From assembly GCA_965153355.1 (NCBI GenBank), contig OZ231127.1:84878001-84942000 (forward strand): a stretch of DNA of 64,000 bases. Reading direction: 5' to 3'. Both the position numbers and the translations under genes were made by a program. The stretch is from Flaccisagitta enflata (Eukaryota; Chaetognatha; Sagittoidea; Aphragmophora). Shown here in pieces: positions 50,483 through 63,936 of this stretch (its first letter is position 1; every line of letters starts with the position of its first letter). A model generated the notes under the pieces. That model was not told the DNA's origin. It did not search any database and was given only the letters and a program-made list of their open reading frames with translations.

Positions 50483-51265
50483 CTCTCTACAGCATAGTAA
50501 GACAGCAACGATGACATGAAAAATCGCACCATAAAAATCACCTTTACCTACATCTTCATGCGAGTAAGGAAGTAGATCTAGAAAGAAAAGTGAAATATCT
50601 TCCAAACCTATTGAGTGACATCGATAAAAAAAAGATCGACCATAAAACATATGAAATAATATAGATTAAAAAAAAGTATGACTGTCTGTGCTTAAGTTAA
50701 CCTTTATGTTCCCAGACTTTAACTTTGAGCGCTTGAACATAAAATTGTATGAGATATCATGTCTATCGATTTGAAATTAAAAATCGGGGGTGCATGGATC
50801 TCTCGATTTTTGGACGGAATCCAAAGCAGAACTTCACGATCTAGCTACCAGTGTCGTTGCTGGAATTTTAGAAGCTAGCGTTTGGCCGTGGTGATTTTAT
50901 CTTACACGCAGTTGAATTTGATTTCAGAGGAAAATCTGAAATGTTGAGATCTACGAGCTCACCTTTTTCAAGCCCTACACTAAGCCACTAATTGCGTTTG
51001 GTGGGATGTATGAGTCAACACCAGCGCCTTGTACAGTAAAAACAAAATGGAGTTGTGATGTACAACTGAAAATAGTTTAAGATGCAGCACAAAAAATGCA
51101 GCACGAAAACGGGTTCGAGCAATTGGACGCAGATATCTAAACGAAAAGTCTTGGATGAAATGGTTAAATAGATGCATCGCACTGATAATGTCGCTGTAAA
51201 AGAATTGTGAGAAGTGCAGTTTGGCTATTTTGGTCAGCCCGTAACTTTTCCGTCTTTCTTTCTAT
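50483..51265. other. No recognised gene
   Basis: Single-copy-looking sequence downstream of the retrotransposon. Only short frames. Confidence 0.45.
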
Positions 51266-51267
51266 TT

Positions 51268-51350
51268 TCTTTTTAGTGGCGTTCACGCGACTCTACACCT
51301 TGTTCTGTCGGTCGGTCTGTCCGTCGGTCTGTCCGTCCGTCCGTTATATT
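51268..51350 (+). repeat. R1 repeat fragment
   Basis: TTTTTAGTGGCGTTCACGCG, then ACTCTACACCTTGTTCTG and GTCGGTCTGTCCGTCGG. The stem has one mismatch. Confidence 0.6.
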
Positions 51351-51526
51351 TTTAAATTTTGGACGTTTTTGCGTATCTTAAGGTCAAATGAGTTGATTCT
51401 AGAGTTAAATTAATGATTTTTAGTGGGAAAGTATTGGGTGCTGGTAGGGGCATGCCAGGCACCCGGGTGTAAGGGAAGGTACCGCCACTACTGCCACCTT
51501 TACTACTACTACTACTACTACTACTA

Positions 51527-52127
51527 ACACCTCTCACAAAATTAAACGAACTGGGAAAATGTTCAAAATTGATGGAAATAATGTATTCAGTGGGCTGAAA
51601 TTTGACACAGAGGGAGCTAAAATATGGTACTTTCGCAAACCGGGGCAAAATTGTGTACCCGGGAAAGTGCGTAGCTCTCAGTGAGTGATATGCCAAAAAT
51701 CCAGTGAGAGATTCTGACTGATTTTAACAAGAAATTTTTTATGATGAGACAACACAGATACCCTTAAAACTTACTATGAAAAAGGCAAGAAATTATAAAT
51801 TCTCAGGTTCTTATATCACTAACAGACAAAAATGAGTCAACCATACCAAGATACAGTCAGTGACAGCTGCGAAAAATTTCAAAACCCCTTGTCAAAAAGA
51901 ATAGTTTTAGCAACAAATCTGAAAAAAAACTAAACCTAAAATTTGCAAGATATCATTTTATGAAGCTATTTAAAGCTATTGGTTGACATGATTTGGACTT
52001 TTTTCGACAAACCCTCATAGGAATAACATGTTTTTAAATTCTCATAAACTTGGACCCCTGTTTTGCATTTTAAAACGCAATAATGGACAAGTTCTGATCC
52101 CAGTTCACCTTATTTTGTGAGAGGTGT
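51527..52127. mobile_element. TA-flanked MITE in a CTA microsatellite, 601 bp
   Basis: Ends ACACCTCTCACAAAAT and ATTTTGTGAGAGGTGT are inverted and extend imperfectly to about 31 bp. TA lies on both sides (51525-51526 and 52128-52129) inside a CTA/TAC array. The interior is AT-rich and non-coding. Confidence 0.7.
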
Positions 52128-52364
52128 TACTACTACTTTTATTGGGACACCGAAGTTGTCGGACTTAAATTTTTTTTTTTAGAAAAAAAGAGAAGAAAGA
52201 AGAGAAAATGAAGAAAAAATGAAGGGAAAAAGAAAAGAAAAAAAGAAAAAAGCAAGAGACAAAGCAAAACTAAATTGTTAATTGTGAAACAATGGCAGTA
52301 ATCATTGTTTTAGATTAAAAGAATATTTTTTTTAGTTTCTGTTTTTTCGGACACAGATTGGAGG

Positions 52365-52885
52365 GTGGCAGTAGTAAAAAATCTTACTCCTCGGGTAATG
52401 GATAAACCCAATACTTATAAATATCTCAAACCCGATACAATAACCAATACGTATGGCACAGCCTTACACATGGACGCAAAATACAAGGTGTGGAGGCGCC
52501 AAAAGTTATAGCATACCCCCCTACAGACAATTCAGCTTGATCAAATCTTTTATTTAAATTTGTTTTGAGTACCTAAGAGGAATATAAATGGCGTCATCAG
52601 AGCGATTTTTGAATTTTTATCTAGAACCCCCAAAATTTGCCCTTTTCTACCCTTTTTTCAGCCTTTGGCGGAGCAGTTATTTTAGGGGCAAAATGAGTGA
52701 ATTTGAGGGTTCAAAACAGAACTTCAAAAATCGCTCTGATGACGCCATTTATATACTCCTTAGATTCTCAAAACAACTTAAAAGTGGCAGTAGTAAAAAA
52801 TCTTACTCCTCCGGTAATGGATAAACCCAATACTTATAAATATCTCAAACCCGATACAATAACCAATACGTATGGCACAGCCTTA
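52365..52885. repeat. 102-bp direct repeats (52365-52466, 52784-52885) flanking an inverted repeat (52557-52780)
   Basis: Both direct copies run GTGGCAGTAGTAAAAAATC to GTATGGCACAGCCTTA with one difference noticed. Between them an inverted repeat pairs ATAAATGGCGTCATCAGAGC with GCTCTGATGACGCCATTTAT. No coding frame is supported. Confidence 0.75.
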
Positions 52886-53152
52886 GAGGGGAGGAAGGAC
52901 AAAAGGAAGGATGGGAGGGAGCAAAGGAGGAAGGGAGTTTTCTTTGCTGTTTAAACTCATACATCCATTACTGCGTGTCTCTCTGTCAATTTCTTAGTTG
53001 GTTGGTTAGTCGGTAATAGATTGACTCCTTGAGCGTTTTCAAAACACTTTTTCGCACAATTGCTTCTTCACAATCGCACGCGACTTATTGTGCTGACTAT
53101 CCGGTCTTGTTACCACGAACTCTCCCTGTCCCTGTCTCTGTCTGTCTGTCTT

Positions 53153-54410
<1,258 letters not shown>

Positions 54411-54539
54411 ACATTAAAATAAACCTGTGTATAAAGATGTTCCCAGACGCCTCTTAAGGAAGAAGTTTCTTGTTGACCATGCATTTAAGAGGGGAGTTTG
54501 AAGTAATCGCAACGTAAATTCCATCAACTACATCCATCG

Positions 54540-55045
54540 CTGGAGTATTGATTTATTGATTGACTACATCCATCTCTAGAGTATTGATTGATTGATTGAT
54601 TGATTGATGACATCCATCGCTGGAGGATGACGCGTCGAATGACACGCTTTTAAGTAAGGAGACACAAAGCTATGTCATCGTTGTATTTTGGAGTTTGTTA
54701 GCAATGTACATTGTACAACGTCTTGTTAGGGAACGAAAATTTTGCACCTCTTCTTTTTAGAAAAAAAAAAATTAAAAGACTAAACGCCTTCAACCGCAAT
54801 TATCGCCTTTTTCACGTCAAGTTGTTTCATTTTCAAAATGATACTATAAAGAAAGCGCCGAGAATTCCGCTGTTTTGGCGCCGTTTGTCTCTTTGTATGT
54901 CTTTTTCTTTTTTTGGCGTCGTTTGTCTTTTTTTTGTTACGGCGCCGTTAAATCTGGTTAGTAATTGCTAGCGACTGGCGTTGCGTTGTGTGGCGTAGCG
55001 TTCCGTTGTGTTGCGTTGCGTGGCGTAGCGGTGGCGTTGCGTTAT
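54540..55045. repeat. TTGATTGA array and GCGTTGCGTGGCGTAGCG array
   Basis: A short ATTGATTGATTGA array with CATCCATCNCTGGAG units runs 54525-54630. A GCGTT/GGCGTAGCG array runs about 54970-55045. Between them no supported gene. Confidence 0.6.
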
Positions 55046-55377
55046 TTCGTGGCTGAGAAATCCGAATAATAGAGAAAAAAGAATAGGGGGTTAACATTAC
55101 AGAATGAAATGATAATCAACTAGAGACGACGGATCTCTATACGTATGGGGCGGGCTTTGACCGTCCATCTGCTTGACTGTAATTCATTGACGATCAAGAG
55201 TCGAGAACATTTATGATGCGAAGAAAAATAAGAACTGTACTCCATGAGATGATGCAGCATCGCTCCAGATTAGTTGACATATGCAAATTGCAGGACTAAC
55301 AGGTATGAGACAATTTTCGGAACGGTAAAACTGTAAAAAACATCATATAGAGGGAATCATTAAAATACATCAAATTG

Positions 55378-55383
<6 letters not shown>

Positions 55384-55441
<58 letters not shown>

Positions 55442-55455
55442 TCTCTCTCTCTCTG
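55384..55455. repeat. (TC)n microsatellite
   Basis: TC repeats with one CTTC interruption. Confidence 0.95.
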
Positions 55456-55794
55456 GTTACTAGAATGATGGCGCCTATCACCACCTATCACCTATCACCA
55501 CCTTTTACTCTCGTGCGCATGCATCTCTATAATCCGGCTATGCGTTTTCAGCAATCAGCCGTCCAATCTTTCTTTCTTTAGATACGTCAGCGCATCTTCA
55601 TGAGATTGTCTGTCTGTCTGTCTGTCCATCGGTTGGTCAAATTGTCTGTCAGTCTAGCAGTGAGAATCTACACTATGAAAATCGAGCGGATGACGTCTCG
55701 ATTTGCTCTATTGCCCTTGTCTTTCATCGCTACCCCTACCCAGGCACAAGTGATAGATTAATATCACTTTTTCAAAAATCAGGATTTTTTTTTC

Positions 55795-55798
<4 letters not shown>

Positions 55799-55857
<59 letters not shown>
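55799..55857. repeat. (TC)n tract ending at a possible splice acceptor
   Basis: TC repeats end CTCTCTGAG. The next bases (55860-55949) encode EAAPGTEKTSLGASTGIQG then DIVVVVNSSCL and a stop in one frame. This would fit a terminal exon, but no partner exon is seen. Confidence 0.3.
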
Positions 55858-55861
<4 letters not shown>

Positions 55862-56052
55862 CGGCGCCAGGGACTGAAAAGACGTCACTGGGCGCGTCAA
55901 CCGGCATCCAAGGCGACATCGTTGTCGTAGTGAATTCTTCGTGCTTGTAAATTTGCGCGTGTGAGAGAGACAGAGAGAGAGAGAAAGAGAGAATCGCGAG
56001 CGAGCGCGCGCGTGATGGGGGGGGGGAAGTGAGAGATAGAGACAGAGACATA

Positions 56053-56217
<165 letters not shown>

Positions 56218-56352
56218 GCGGTGTTGAAGTGATGACGTCCACGCCGAAGAAGCAGGTAGAGAAACGCAGCAAGCATCACGAAGAGAAGAGGAGGGAGGGA
56301 AGGAGGAAGAGCAAGAAGGGGGTTCAAGAGGAGGAGGAGGAAGTGGTGGTAG

Positions 56353-56866
<514 letters not shown>

Positions 56867-56995
56867 AGGAAGAAGAGATGGCGCCTGAGGGAAGAAGTTG
56901 AAGTAAAGGAAAAGATGAATAGTCGCAAAAGCGTTAGATGGTCAGCGGTACCCGTTGCCCCTATGTGAGTGTATGTGTGGGAGAGGTGGTTAGAG

Positions 56996-57562
56996 GGGCA
57001 GCGGCCCCGAAGGAGCCGATGACCTATGCTGTTTTTATTTGAGCCTCAAGGCTGGGATTAGGGCCTGGATGCTGGAATTTAGGCCTCAAGACTGGGATTT
57101 GAGCCTCGAGGCTGGGATTTGAGCTTCAAGGCTGGGATTTGAGATTCAAGGCTGGGATTTGAGCCTTGAGGCTAGGATTTGGGCCTCGAGGCTGGGATTT
57201 GGGCCTCGAGACTGGGATTGGAGCCTCGAGGCTGGGAATTGAGCCTGGAGGCTGGGAATTGAGCCTGGAGGCTGGGATTTGAGCCTTGAGGCTGGGAATT
57301 GAGCTTCAAGGCTGGGATTTGAGCCTTGAGGCTGGGATTTGAGCCTCGAGGCTGGGTTTTGAGCCTCGAGGCTGGGTTTTGAGCCTAGAGGCTGGGTTTT
57401 GAGCCTCGAGGCTGGGATTTGAGCCTCGAGGCTAGAATTTGGGCCGGGGGGGGGGGGGACGGAGAAGAAGAAGAAGAAGAAGAAGGAGAAGAAGGAGGAG
57501 AAGGGGAAAGTTTCCCATATGTGTGAAAGCATAGGTCATCGGCCCCTTTGGGGCCGCTGCCC
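56996..57562. mobile_element. Terminal-inverted-repeat element carrying a 20-bp minisatellite (copy B)
   Basis: The left end GGGCAGCGGCCCCGAAGG and continuing CCGATGACCTATGC are inverted at the right end (GCATAGGTCATCGG, then GGGGCCGCTGCCC). The interior is an array of GGCTGGGATTTGAGCCTCGA units. The outer 18 bp match copy A at 34118-34745; the next bases differ. No transposase. Confidence 0.75.
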
Positions 57563-57589
57563 AAAAAGGAAAATTGAGAAACGGAGGAT

Positions 57590-58335
57590 AAAGGAGGACA
57601 GTGGGACGGGGAGGGTGGACTCGGTGGAGGATGAAGGAGGACGAAGGGACAGGGAGGGTGGACTTGGTGGAGATGAAGGAGGATGGAGGGACAGGGAGGG
57701 TGGACTTGGTGGAGATGAAGGAGGACAGAGGGACGAGGAGGGTGGACTTGGTGGAGATGAAGGAGGACGGAGGGACGGGGAGGGTGGACTTGGTGGAGGA
57801 TGAAGGAGGATGGAGGGACGGGGAGGGTGGACTTGGTGGAGGATGAAGGAGGACAGAGGGACGGGGAGGGTGGACTTGGTGGAGGATGAAGGAGGATGGA
57901 GGGACAGGGAGGGTGGACTTGGTGGAGATGAAGGAGGACAGAGGGACGAGGAGGGTGGACTTGGTGGAGATGGAGGATGGAGGGACAGGGAGGGTGGACT
58001 TGATGGAGGATGAAGGAGGATGGAGGGGCGGGGATGGTGGACTTGGTGGAGGATGAAGGAGGACGGAGGGACGGGGAGGGTGGACTTGGTGGAAATGAAG
58101 GAGGATGGAGGGACAGGGAGGGTGGACTTGGTGGAGATGAAGGAGGACAGAGGGACGAGGAGGGTGGACTTGGTGGAGATGAAGGAGGACGGAGGGACGG
58201 GGAGGGTGGACTTGGTGAAGGATGAAGGAGGACGGAGGGACAGGGAAGGTGGACTTGACGGAGATGAAGGAGGACGGAGGGACGGGGAGGGTGGACTTGG
58301 CGGAGGATGAAGGAGGACGGAGGGACGGGGAGGGT
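57590..58335. repeat. ~39-42-bp minisatellite (GGAGGGTGGACTTGGTGGAG)
   Basis: About 18 units containing GATGAAGGAGGACGGAGGGA, then CGGGGAGGGTGGACTTGG. Gly/Asp/Glu-rich frames are artefacts. Confidence 0.9.
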
Positions 58336-58397
58336 GGACTTGGTGGTGGATGTAATGGTATATGTTCTTTGTTACGTGGTGATGGAAGTACAGATTA
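58254..58397 (+). repeat. 144-bp direct repeat, left copy
   Basis: It runs from CTTGACGGAGATGAAGG through the minisatellite end and GTAATGGTATATGTTCTTTG to GGAAGTACAGATTA. By eye it is identical to 61954-62097. Confidence 0.85.
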
Positions 58398-58539
58398 TAG
58401 AGGAGGGATCAAAGCCAATTAGCTGACCTGACCTTAACAAAAATGTAATAGAAAGTTTTTTGGTGGTTCCATGTTCCTAAAGGGTTACTTTATCAAGTAA
58501 AAAAAAAGTTGACCAACATATCGGCAAGACAATTTTTTT

Positions 58540-59382
58540 TATCGGGAAAAAAAGTTGAAGTCAGTCTTCTACTTTTTGACATATTCCAGAGAGTTTTAAT
58601 TTTCTTGTGTGAAAGTTGAGCATCTCATCCAGGCAAATGAGCCTTCCAATGAAATTAATAGGGTAAGTAAATTTGATAATTCTCTTTCATTTGGCGCCAA
58701 GTAGAACTCTCTTCAACAAATATTTTTCGCATTATGATTTTTTAAAGATTTATTTTTAAAAAATTCTAATTGATTTTTTCCTCGATTTTTTATTATTTTA
58801 TGTAGGATCAATAAAGGAGTGTATCTATGTTTGTTTGAGCATGCAAATACAAGAAAATCTTTTTTGAGCACAGCTGCTCATCTGTCAGGGTGTTTTTTAG
58901 TATTCTAGCTCATTCAGCTCATTTAGCTCATTTCCTTTTTTATTTAAATGGGATGGATAGATAAATGTTTTGATGCATGTTTGAGCATGCAAATACAAGA
59001 AAACATATTCATGAGCATGGCTGCTCATCTGTGTGAATGTTTTTGAGTAATCTAGCTCATTTAGCTCATTTGGCTCAGTTTTTTTTCTGATTTCAAATGA
59101 AATAAATGAATAGATATTTAGACACGTGTTTTAGCGTGCAAATACAAAAAAGCATGTCAGTGAGTATAACTGGTTGTTTTGATAAATGATTTTAAGTATT
59201 CTAGCTTATCTAGCTTATTTGCTCAGTTCTATTTTTCTCCAATTTTCAGTGCAATCAATTTATACAATAACTTTTGAATTGATATAACAAATGAAAAAAA
59301 GACTGAAGATAAAAGCTTAGTGAAAAGTGACTAATGCTTACAACTTTTTTCCTCACAGCAACAGCCGCCATTACTGGTAGAA
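58540..59382 (-). repeat. ~0.84-kb dispersed repeat, inverted copy of 12368-13194
   Basis: Shares ATCGGGAAAAAAAGTTGAAG, AGCTGCTCATCTGTCAGG, TTTAGCTCATTTGGCTCA and CAACAGCCGCCATTACTGG with the reverse complement of the intron-2 copy. It ends 117 bp before the acceptor of the decayed gene at 59500. Confidence 0.75.
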
Positions 59383-59499
59383 TTCCCGAATTTTTATGAT
59401 ATCCTGTGATTGATTGAAAATTTTTGAGATAGATTAGTTTAAAAAGACCTTAAAAACCTTATTACATAAAAAAACATTTTTCAAATGGGCTTTTTGTAG

Positions 59500-61379
59500 T
59501 TCGAAGGAGTGAGAGATTATGGGCAGGAATCCCCAGTGATCAGGTGATAGAGCAATGTCTTATGCGCAATTTGAAAACCAGTGGAGGATTGACACATGGG
59601 AGTGGCATGAGTGAAGAGCAGAGAAATGTATGGACTCTTTCAATGCCATTTTGTGCATCTGCACATCAAGCCATATGACAAATATGACAAATACCAAAAG
59701 AACAAGTGGAGAACAGCATACTGAGATGGGACCCTCTAGGATTAGTCGCGATTGGAAAGATACACAGCTTGTAGCTGAATTCTTGCATGAAAGAAATCCA
59801 TTTGAGTATGGAGATGTTTTTTGCAACATTGCCAATGTTGTTCATGCAAACCCATAAGTCAATTGCGACAATGCTTAAGCCATTGGTGAAAGCCTTTTTG
59901 AAAAGATGGTTGGAGAGAAAGTAAGTGATTTTTCTTTTAAGGGGAAAGATCAGGCAGTAACCATGGGAAGCAAAAATGGTGTCAAAGTGGATGGAGAAAT
60001 TATGCAGTTTGAGCCACATATCTTGTTTCGAAAACTTACTGTTGCAGCTGAGAGGACTGACAATATTGATCCAGAAACTATTTTCAAGCATGAATTAACC
60101 ACCATCCCCAAGGCTCTTGCTGAAACTCCTGAACTACTTCACGAGGCCCAAAAGTCCACTCTTGCAGATACAATATGGTCAGCTGTAAATCAGAATACAG
60201 TTTCCATTCCTGATGATGTCAGGTTTGTACTCAATGGAGGCGCTCTGCTGCACAGAATTCCATGGTCACGAGGTGCTTCCTATGAAAGCATCTTAGAAAC
60301 ATACAGCAAGTATGTTGCTACCAATTATAGTAAAGCTGTGGTTGTTTTTGATGGATATAAAGAATTTAAAACCAAAGATATGACTCATAAACGCTGTTTG
60401 AACGGAAAAAAAGGAGTTAGCGTCACATTCAGTTTGGATATGAATCTAACTGTCACAAAAGAGGTATTCCTCAGTGACTCAAAAAAACAAACAACAATTC
60501 ATTGACTTTCTTGGCACCAAACTCACAAATCAGGGCTGCCAGGTTTTTTATGACGAAGCAGATGCAGACCTTCTCATTGTCCAAAAGGCAATTGAGTCAG
60601 CATCCTCCATGGATACAGTTTTGATTGGAGATGACACATATTTATTTGTCCTCCTGTTACATCATTTGCCTCAATATGGCAAAGAAATTTTTTTTACTTC
60701 AGATCGCAAGAAGAATACATAAGGACAAGTGTGGAATATTAAAGAGGTCAGAGCAAAACTTGGCACTTTTTTATGCAAACACATACCATTTTTGCATGCA
60801 TTTTTAGGATGTGACACAACATCTCGTTTATTTGGCATTGGAAAAGGCTCCATCATCAAAAAATTCAGTCAATACAAATCTTTCCAGCAAGCTGCAATAG
60901 TCTTTGACAATCCAAATGCCACTCAGGCCCAGATAGATCATGCTGGTGAAGCAGCATTTGTTGTTATGTACAATGGGAAGAAATCAGATACCTTAGATGG
61001 ACTGCGATACAAGAAGTATTGCGACAAAGTTGCCAGAATGCTTGGACCCTAAAGTTGCTTGGACCCTAAAGTTCTGCCTTCCACCTCTACTGCTGCTAAG
61101 TTTCATAGAAGGCGAGTCTTCCTGCAAAGAAATCAATGGAAGGACCCCCAATGTGATATGCTAGCGGAGGAGTGGGGATGGGTCCGCAAAGAAACTAGGT
61201 TGCATCCAGTACTGACAGATATGCCACCAGCCCCTGCTGAGCTTTTAAAGATCATTCGATGTACCACTGATTGTGCAACTGCAAGATTCACTTGCAAGAA
61301 ACATGGAATGAAATGTTCAATGGCTTGTGGGCATTGTAGAGGCTCCTCATATTCAAGCCAGCACCTATGTAAAAGATGA
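59500..61379 (+). pseudogene. Decayed multicopy invertebrate gene with PIN/FEN-like nuclease motifs and Cys-rich tail
   Basis: A TTTTTGTAG acceptor precedes 59500. The frame then reads RRSERLWAGIPSDQVIEQ, LKTSGGLTHGSGMSEEQRN. It shifts near 59660 to TKRTSGEQHTEMGPSRISRD, passes TAA at 59855 and 59873, and continues into VVVFDGYKEFKTKDMTHKR. At an A7 run (60481-60487) it shifts again to KQQFIDFLGTKL, DEADADLLIVQKAIE and IGDDTYLFVLLLHH. TAA follows at 60720, then HAFLGCDTTSRLFGIGKG and TAA at 61050 inside a 17-bp tandem duplication (61041-61074). The last part is CTTDCATARFTCKKHGMKC. The DGY, DADxLIV, GDDT and GCDTTS series resembles PIN/FEN1-type acidic motifs. I associate this text with uncharacterised multicopy invertebrate proteins. 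At least two frameshifts and four stops make it a pseudogene. Confidence 0.75.
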
Positions 61380-61953
61380 AGATGAGAGTGATTCTGAAGA
61401 AGACTAGATCTAAAATGTAATCGCTTTCATGACAATTGATGTAAAGTTTTTTCTTAATACTTGTATTACAATTTTTTCTATTGGCATGTGGGACTTCCAT
61501 TGTCTGAGACACAGTATAGATGCTGAAGCTTCTGGTGATCATTTAATGAGCTAGCTATTTTGAGCCATTGTTTTCATTGATAGAAAATTTTGGTTCAAAC
61601 TTAAACATTATATTATGAAAATTAAGTTGTCGATAGGCTGTTCAGGTCACCTATATAATCTTTCATTTGGTCAATCCTCATAAAAAATATGAAGGATAAA
61701 TACAAATATAAGATTAAGAGATTGTATACAAAGTTTTTTTATACTTTTGTACATATTTCAAAATTTTCTATATATGAATATTTACCATTTTCGCCATACT
61801 TTTCATGCATTTACATACGGCCCAACCAGCGCCATTACAGAGTTCATACCTTGGTCAACTTTTTTTCTTAGCTTAGTGCAACCCATGTAGGGTGCAAAAC
61901 CGCAAAAAAACTCTCTATTACATTTTTGTAAGGGTGGATTTTGTAATGTCCCT

Positions 61954-62097
61954 CTTGACGGAGATGAAGGAGGACGGAGGGACGGGGAGGGTGGACTTGG
62001 CGGAGGATGAAGGAGGACGGAGGGACGGGGAGGGTGGACTTGGTGGTGGATGTAATGGTATATGTTCTTTGTTACGTGGTGATGGAAGTACAGATTA
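61954..62097 (+). repeat. 144-bp direct repeat, right copy
   Basis: Identical by eye to 58254-58397 and exactly 3700 bp downstream. It includes two units of the 57590-58335 minisatellite outside that array. Confidence 0.85.
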
Positions 62098-62211
62098 GAT
62101 AAGAATTGAGTGTGGACGGTGGAGTCTTTAGTGTGTTGCTGCCATACACTAGGAGAACCAACGTACGGTAGAGAAAGTGGAAGAGAGAGTAGCAGTGATC
62201 GCTGTTTTATG

Positions 62212-62240
62212 GCAGAGAGAGAGAGAGAGAGAGAGAGAGA
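62212..62240. repeat. Short (GA)n tract
   Basis: About 14 GA units. Confidence 0.9.
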
Positions 62241-62469
62241 AAATCTAATTTCCAATATGATTATTTTTTGAGGGGGTGGTAAAGGTTGCTGCCCAAGGGA
62301 GGGGAAATGCGGAATTGCAGACATATAGAAGGTTTTTTGGTAGGTAATGGGGTCTAGGAGGGGGGAGGGGGAGTTTTAGATTTCATGTGTTGCAGTGGAC
62401 GAAAATGTAGAATGTTAAAGAGATACAAATGGTTGTGGTTGTGATGTCGTGGTAGGAAAATTTGGATGG

Positions 62470-62715
62470 TAGATCAAGATCAAGATTAAGATTAAGATTA
62501 AGATTAAGATTAAGATTAAGGTTACGATTAAGATTAAGATTAAGATTGAAATTAAGATTAGGATCAAGTTTAAGATTAAGATTAATATTAAGATTAAGAT
62601 TACGATTAAAATTAGATCGAGAGCAAGATCGAGATTGAGATTGAGATTACAATTAAGATTTAGATAGGGAAGCAGATTAAGATCAAGATCAAAATCGAGA
62701 TCGAGATTTAGATAA
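62470..62715. repeat. (AAGATT)n hexamer array
   Basis: AAGATT repeats with AGATCA and AGATCG variants. Confidence 0.9.
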
Positions 62716-62773
62716 AGAAGCAGAGTTTGGCTCAAAACGAGCTCTGTTTATTGGGTTAAAACCAAAAAGACGT

Positions 62774-63027
62774 TTTTAGATGCGTCCTCGCGTCTCTATA
62801 ATAGGCTGTGTCCGTCGGTCGGTCGGTTGGTTGGTTGGTCAGTCTGTTGGATTCCTTAAAAACATCAAAATCATTTTTTCATCCAAAAAGTGGTTCTAAC
62901 CCAGTAAACGAAGCATACATCAAGTAATTCATTCATTGAATCATTTATTCATTCACAAATGACATTCATTCATAAAATAAATTCATTCAAAAAGGACGCA
63001 TCGTTGGCTTACTTGGCCTTGTTTTTT
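62774..63027 (+). repeat. R2 hairpin repeat with ATTC microsatellite
   Basis: TTTTTAGATGCG-TCCT-CGCGTCT, CTATAATAGGCTGTGTCCG, TCGGTCGGTCGGTTGG, a CATTCATTG-type array and GGCTTACTTGGCCTTGTTTT. The stem carries one G/T difference. Confidence 0.7.
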
Positions 63028-63327
63028 AAGTGCCGCTGAGTAATTCAACTTTCTATTTTTTTTTTACTTGCGAATGTCTGAAGTTGGAAGCAACTAGGCT
63101 CGCCCAGGGCAGGGGTTGGTACAAGGTGAAAGAGGAGGGGACTTTTTTACACCTTCTGGAACAAAGCAGAGTGCTGTTGGACCCAGGATTTTCAAGTCTT
63201 GAATTCTAAAATCGTTTAAATTTCTCCATGAAAATGGAATCTGAATCAAACAAATGCTATTGAAACTTATCAATGTTTTTTGAGGGCTAAGTCAAAGTAG
63301 CCCTGATCCGACCAACATGAAAAAAAG

Positions 63328-63655
63328 TACCCGTCACCACCCTATCATTCCGTAATCACCGCCCATTCACCTATCTCTAAGTACCTGTCACCCCCCTATC
63401 ATCCCTTAATCACCACCCATTCACCTATCTCTAAGTACCCGTCACCACCCTATCATCCCTTAATCACCACCCATTCACCTATCTCAAAGTACCCGTCACC
63501 ACCCTATCATCCCTTAATCGCCACCCATTCACCTATCTCTAAGTACCCGTCACCACCCTATCATCCCTTAATCACCACCCATTCACCTATCTCAAAGTAC
63601 CCGTCACCACCCTATCATCCCTTAATCACCGCCCATTCACCTATCTCTAATTACC
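63328..63655. repeat. 54-bp minisatellite, 6 copies
   Basis: Units hold CCCGTCACCACCCTATCATC, CCTTAATCACCACCCATTCA and CCTATCTCTAAGTA with few changes. The array ends exactly where an R1 body begins. Confidence 0.9.
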
Positions 63656-63790
63656 CGTTCACTAGACCATTTGGGCAGGAGCAGTGAGGTCCAAAAACAA
63701 AAATCATAAAAAAAAGTAAAGTGTGACCGACCAACCAACGGACGGACGGACAAAGCGGGGTGAAGAGTCGCGTGCACGCGACTAAAAAGC
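63656..63790 (-). repeat. R1 hairpin repeat with a perfect 18-bp palindrome
   Basis: CCATTTGGGCAGGAGCAGTG, GACCGACCAACCAACGGACG and AAGCGGGGTGAAG lead to AGTCGCGTGCACGCGACT (63766-63783) and AAAAA. Confidence 0.75.
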
Positions 63791-63859
63791 AGAGGAGCTA
63801 AAATCAATTTTGGGGAACGAAGTGGGAGATAAGCACGAAAATTTTCTTTTCTCTGTGTC

Positions 63860-63931
<72 letters not shown>
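63860..63931. repeat. (TC)n microsatellite
   Basis: A pure TC tract. Confidence 0.95.

Positions 63932-63936
<5 letters not shown>

Noticed and set aside
58254-62097. Long terminal repeats of an LTR retrotransposon
   Set aside because: The 144-bp copies lack TG...CA ends, primer-binding site and polypurine tract, and are partly minisatellite.
63328-63655. CRISPR-like regular repeats
   Set aside because: Units are contiguous 54-mers with no unique spacers, and the context is eukaryotic.
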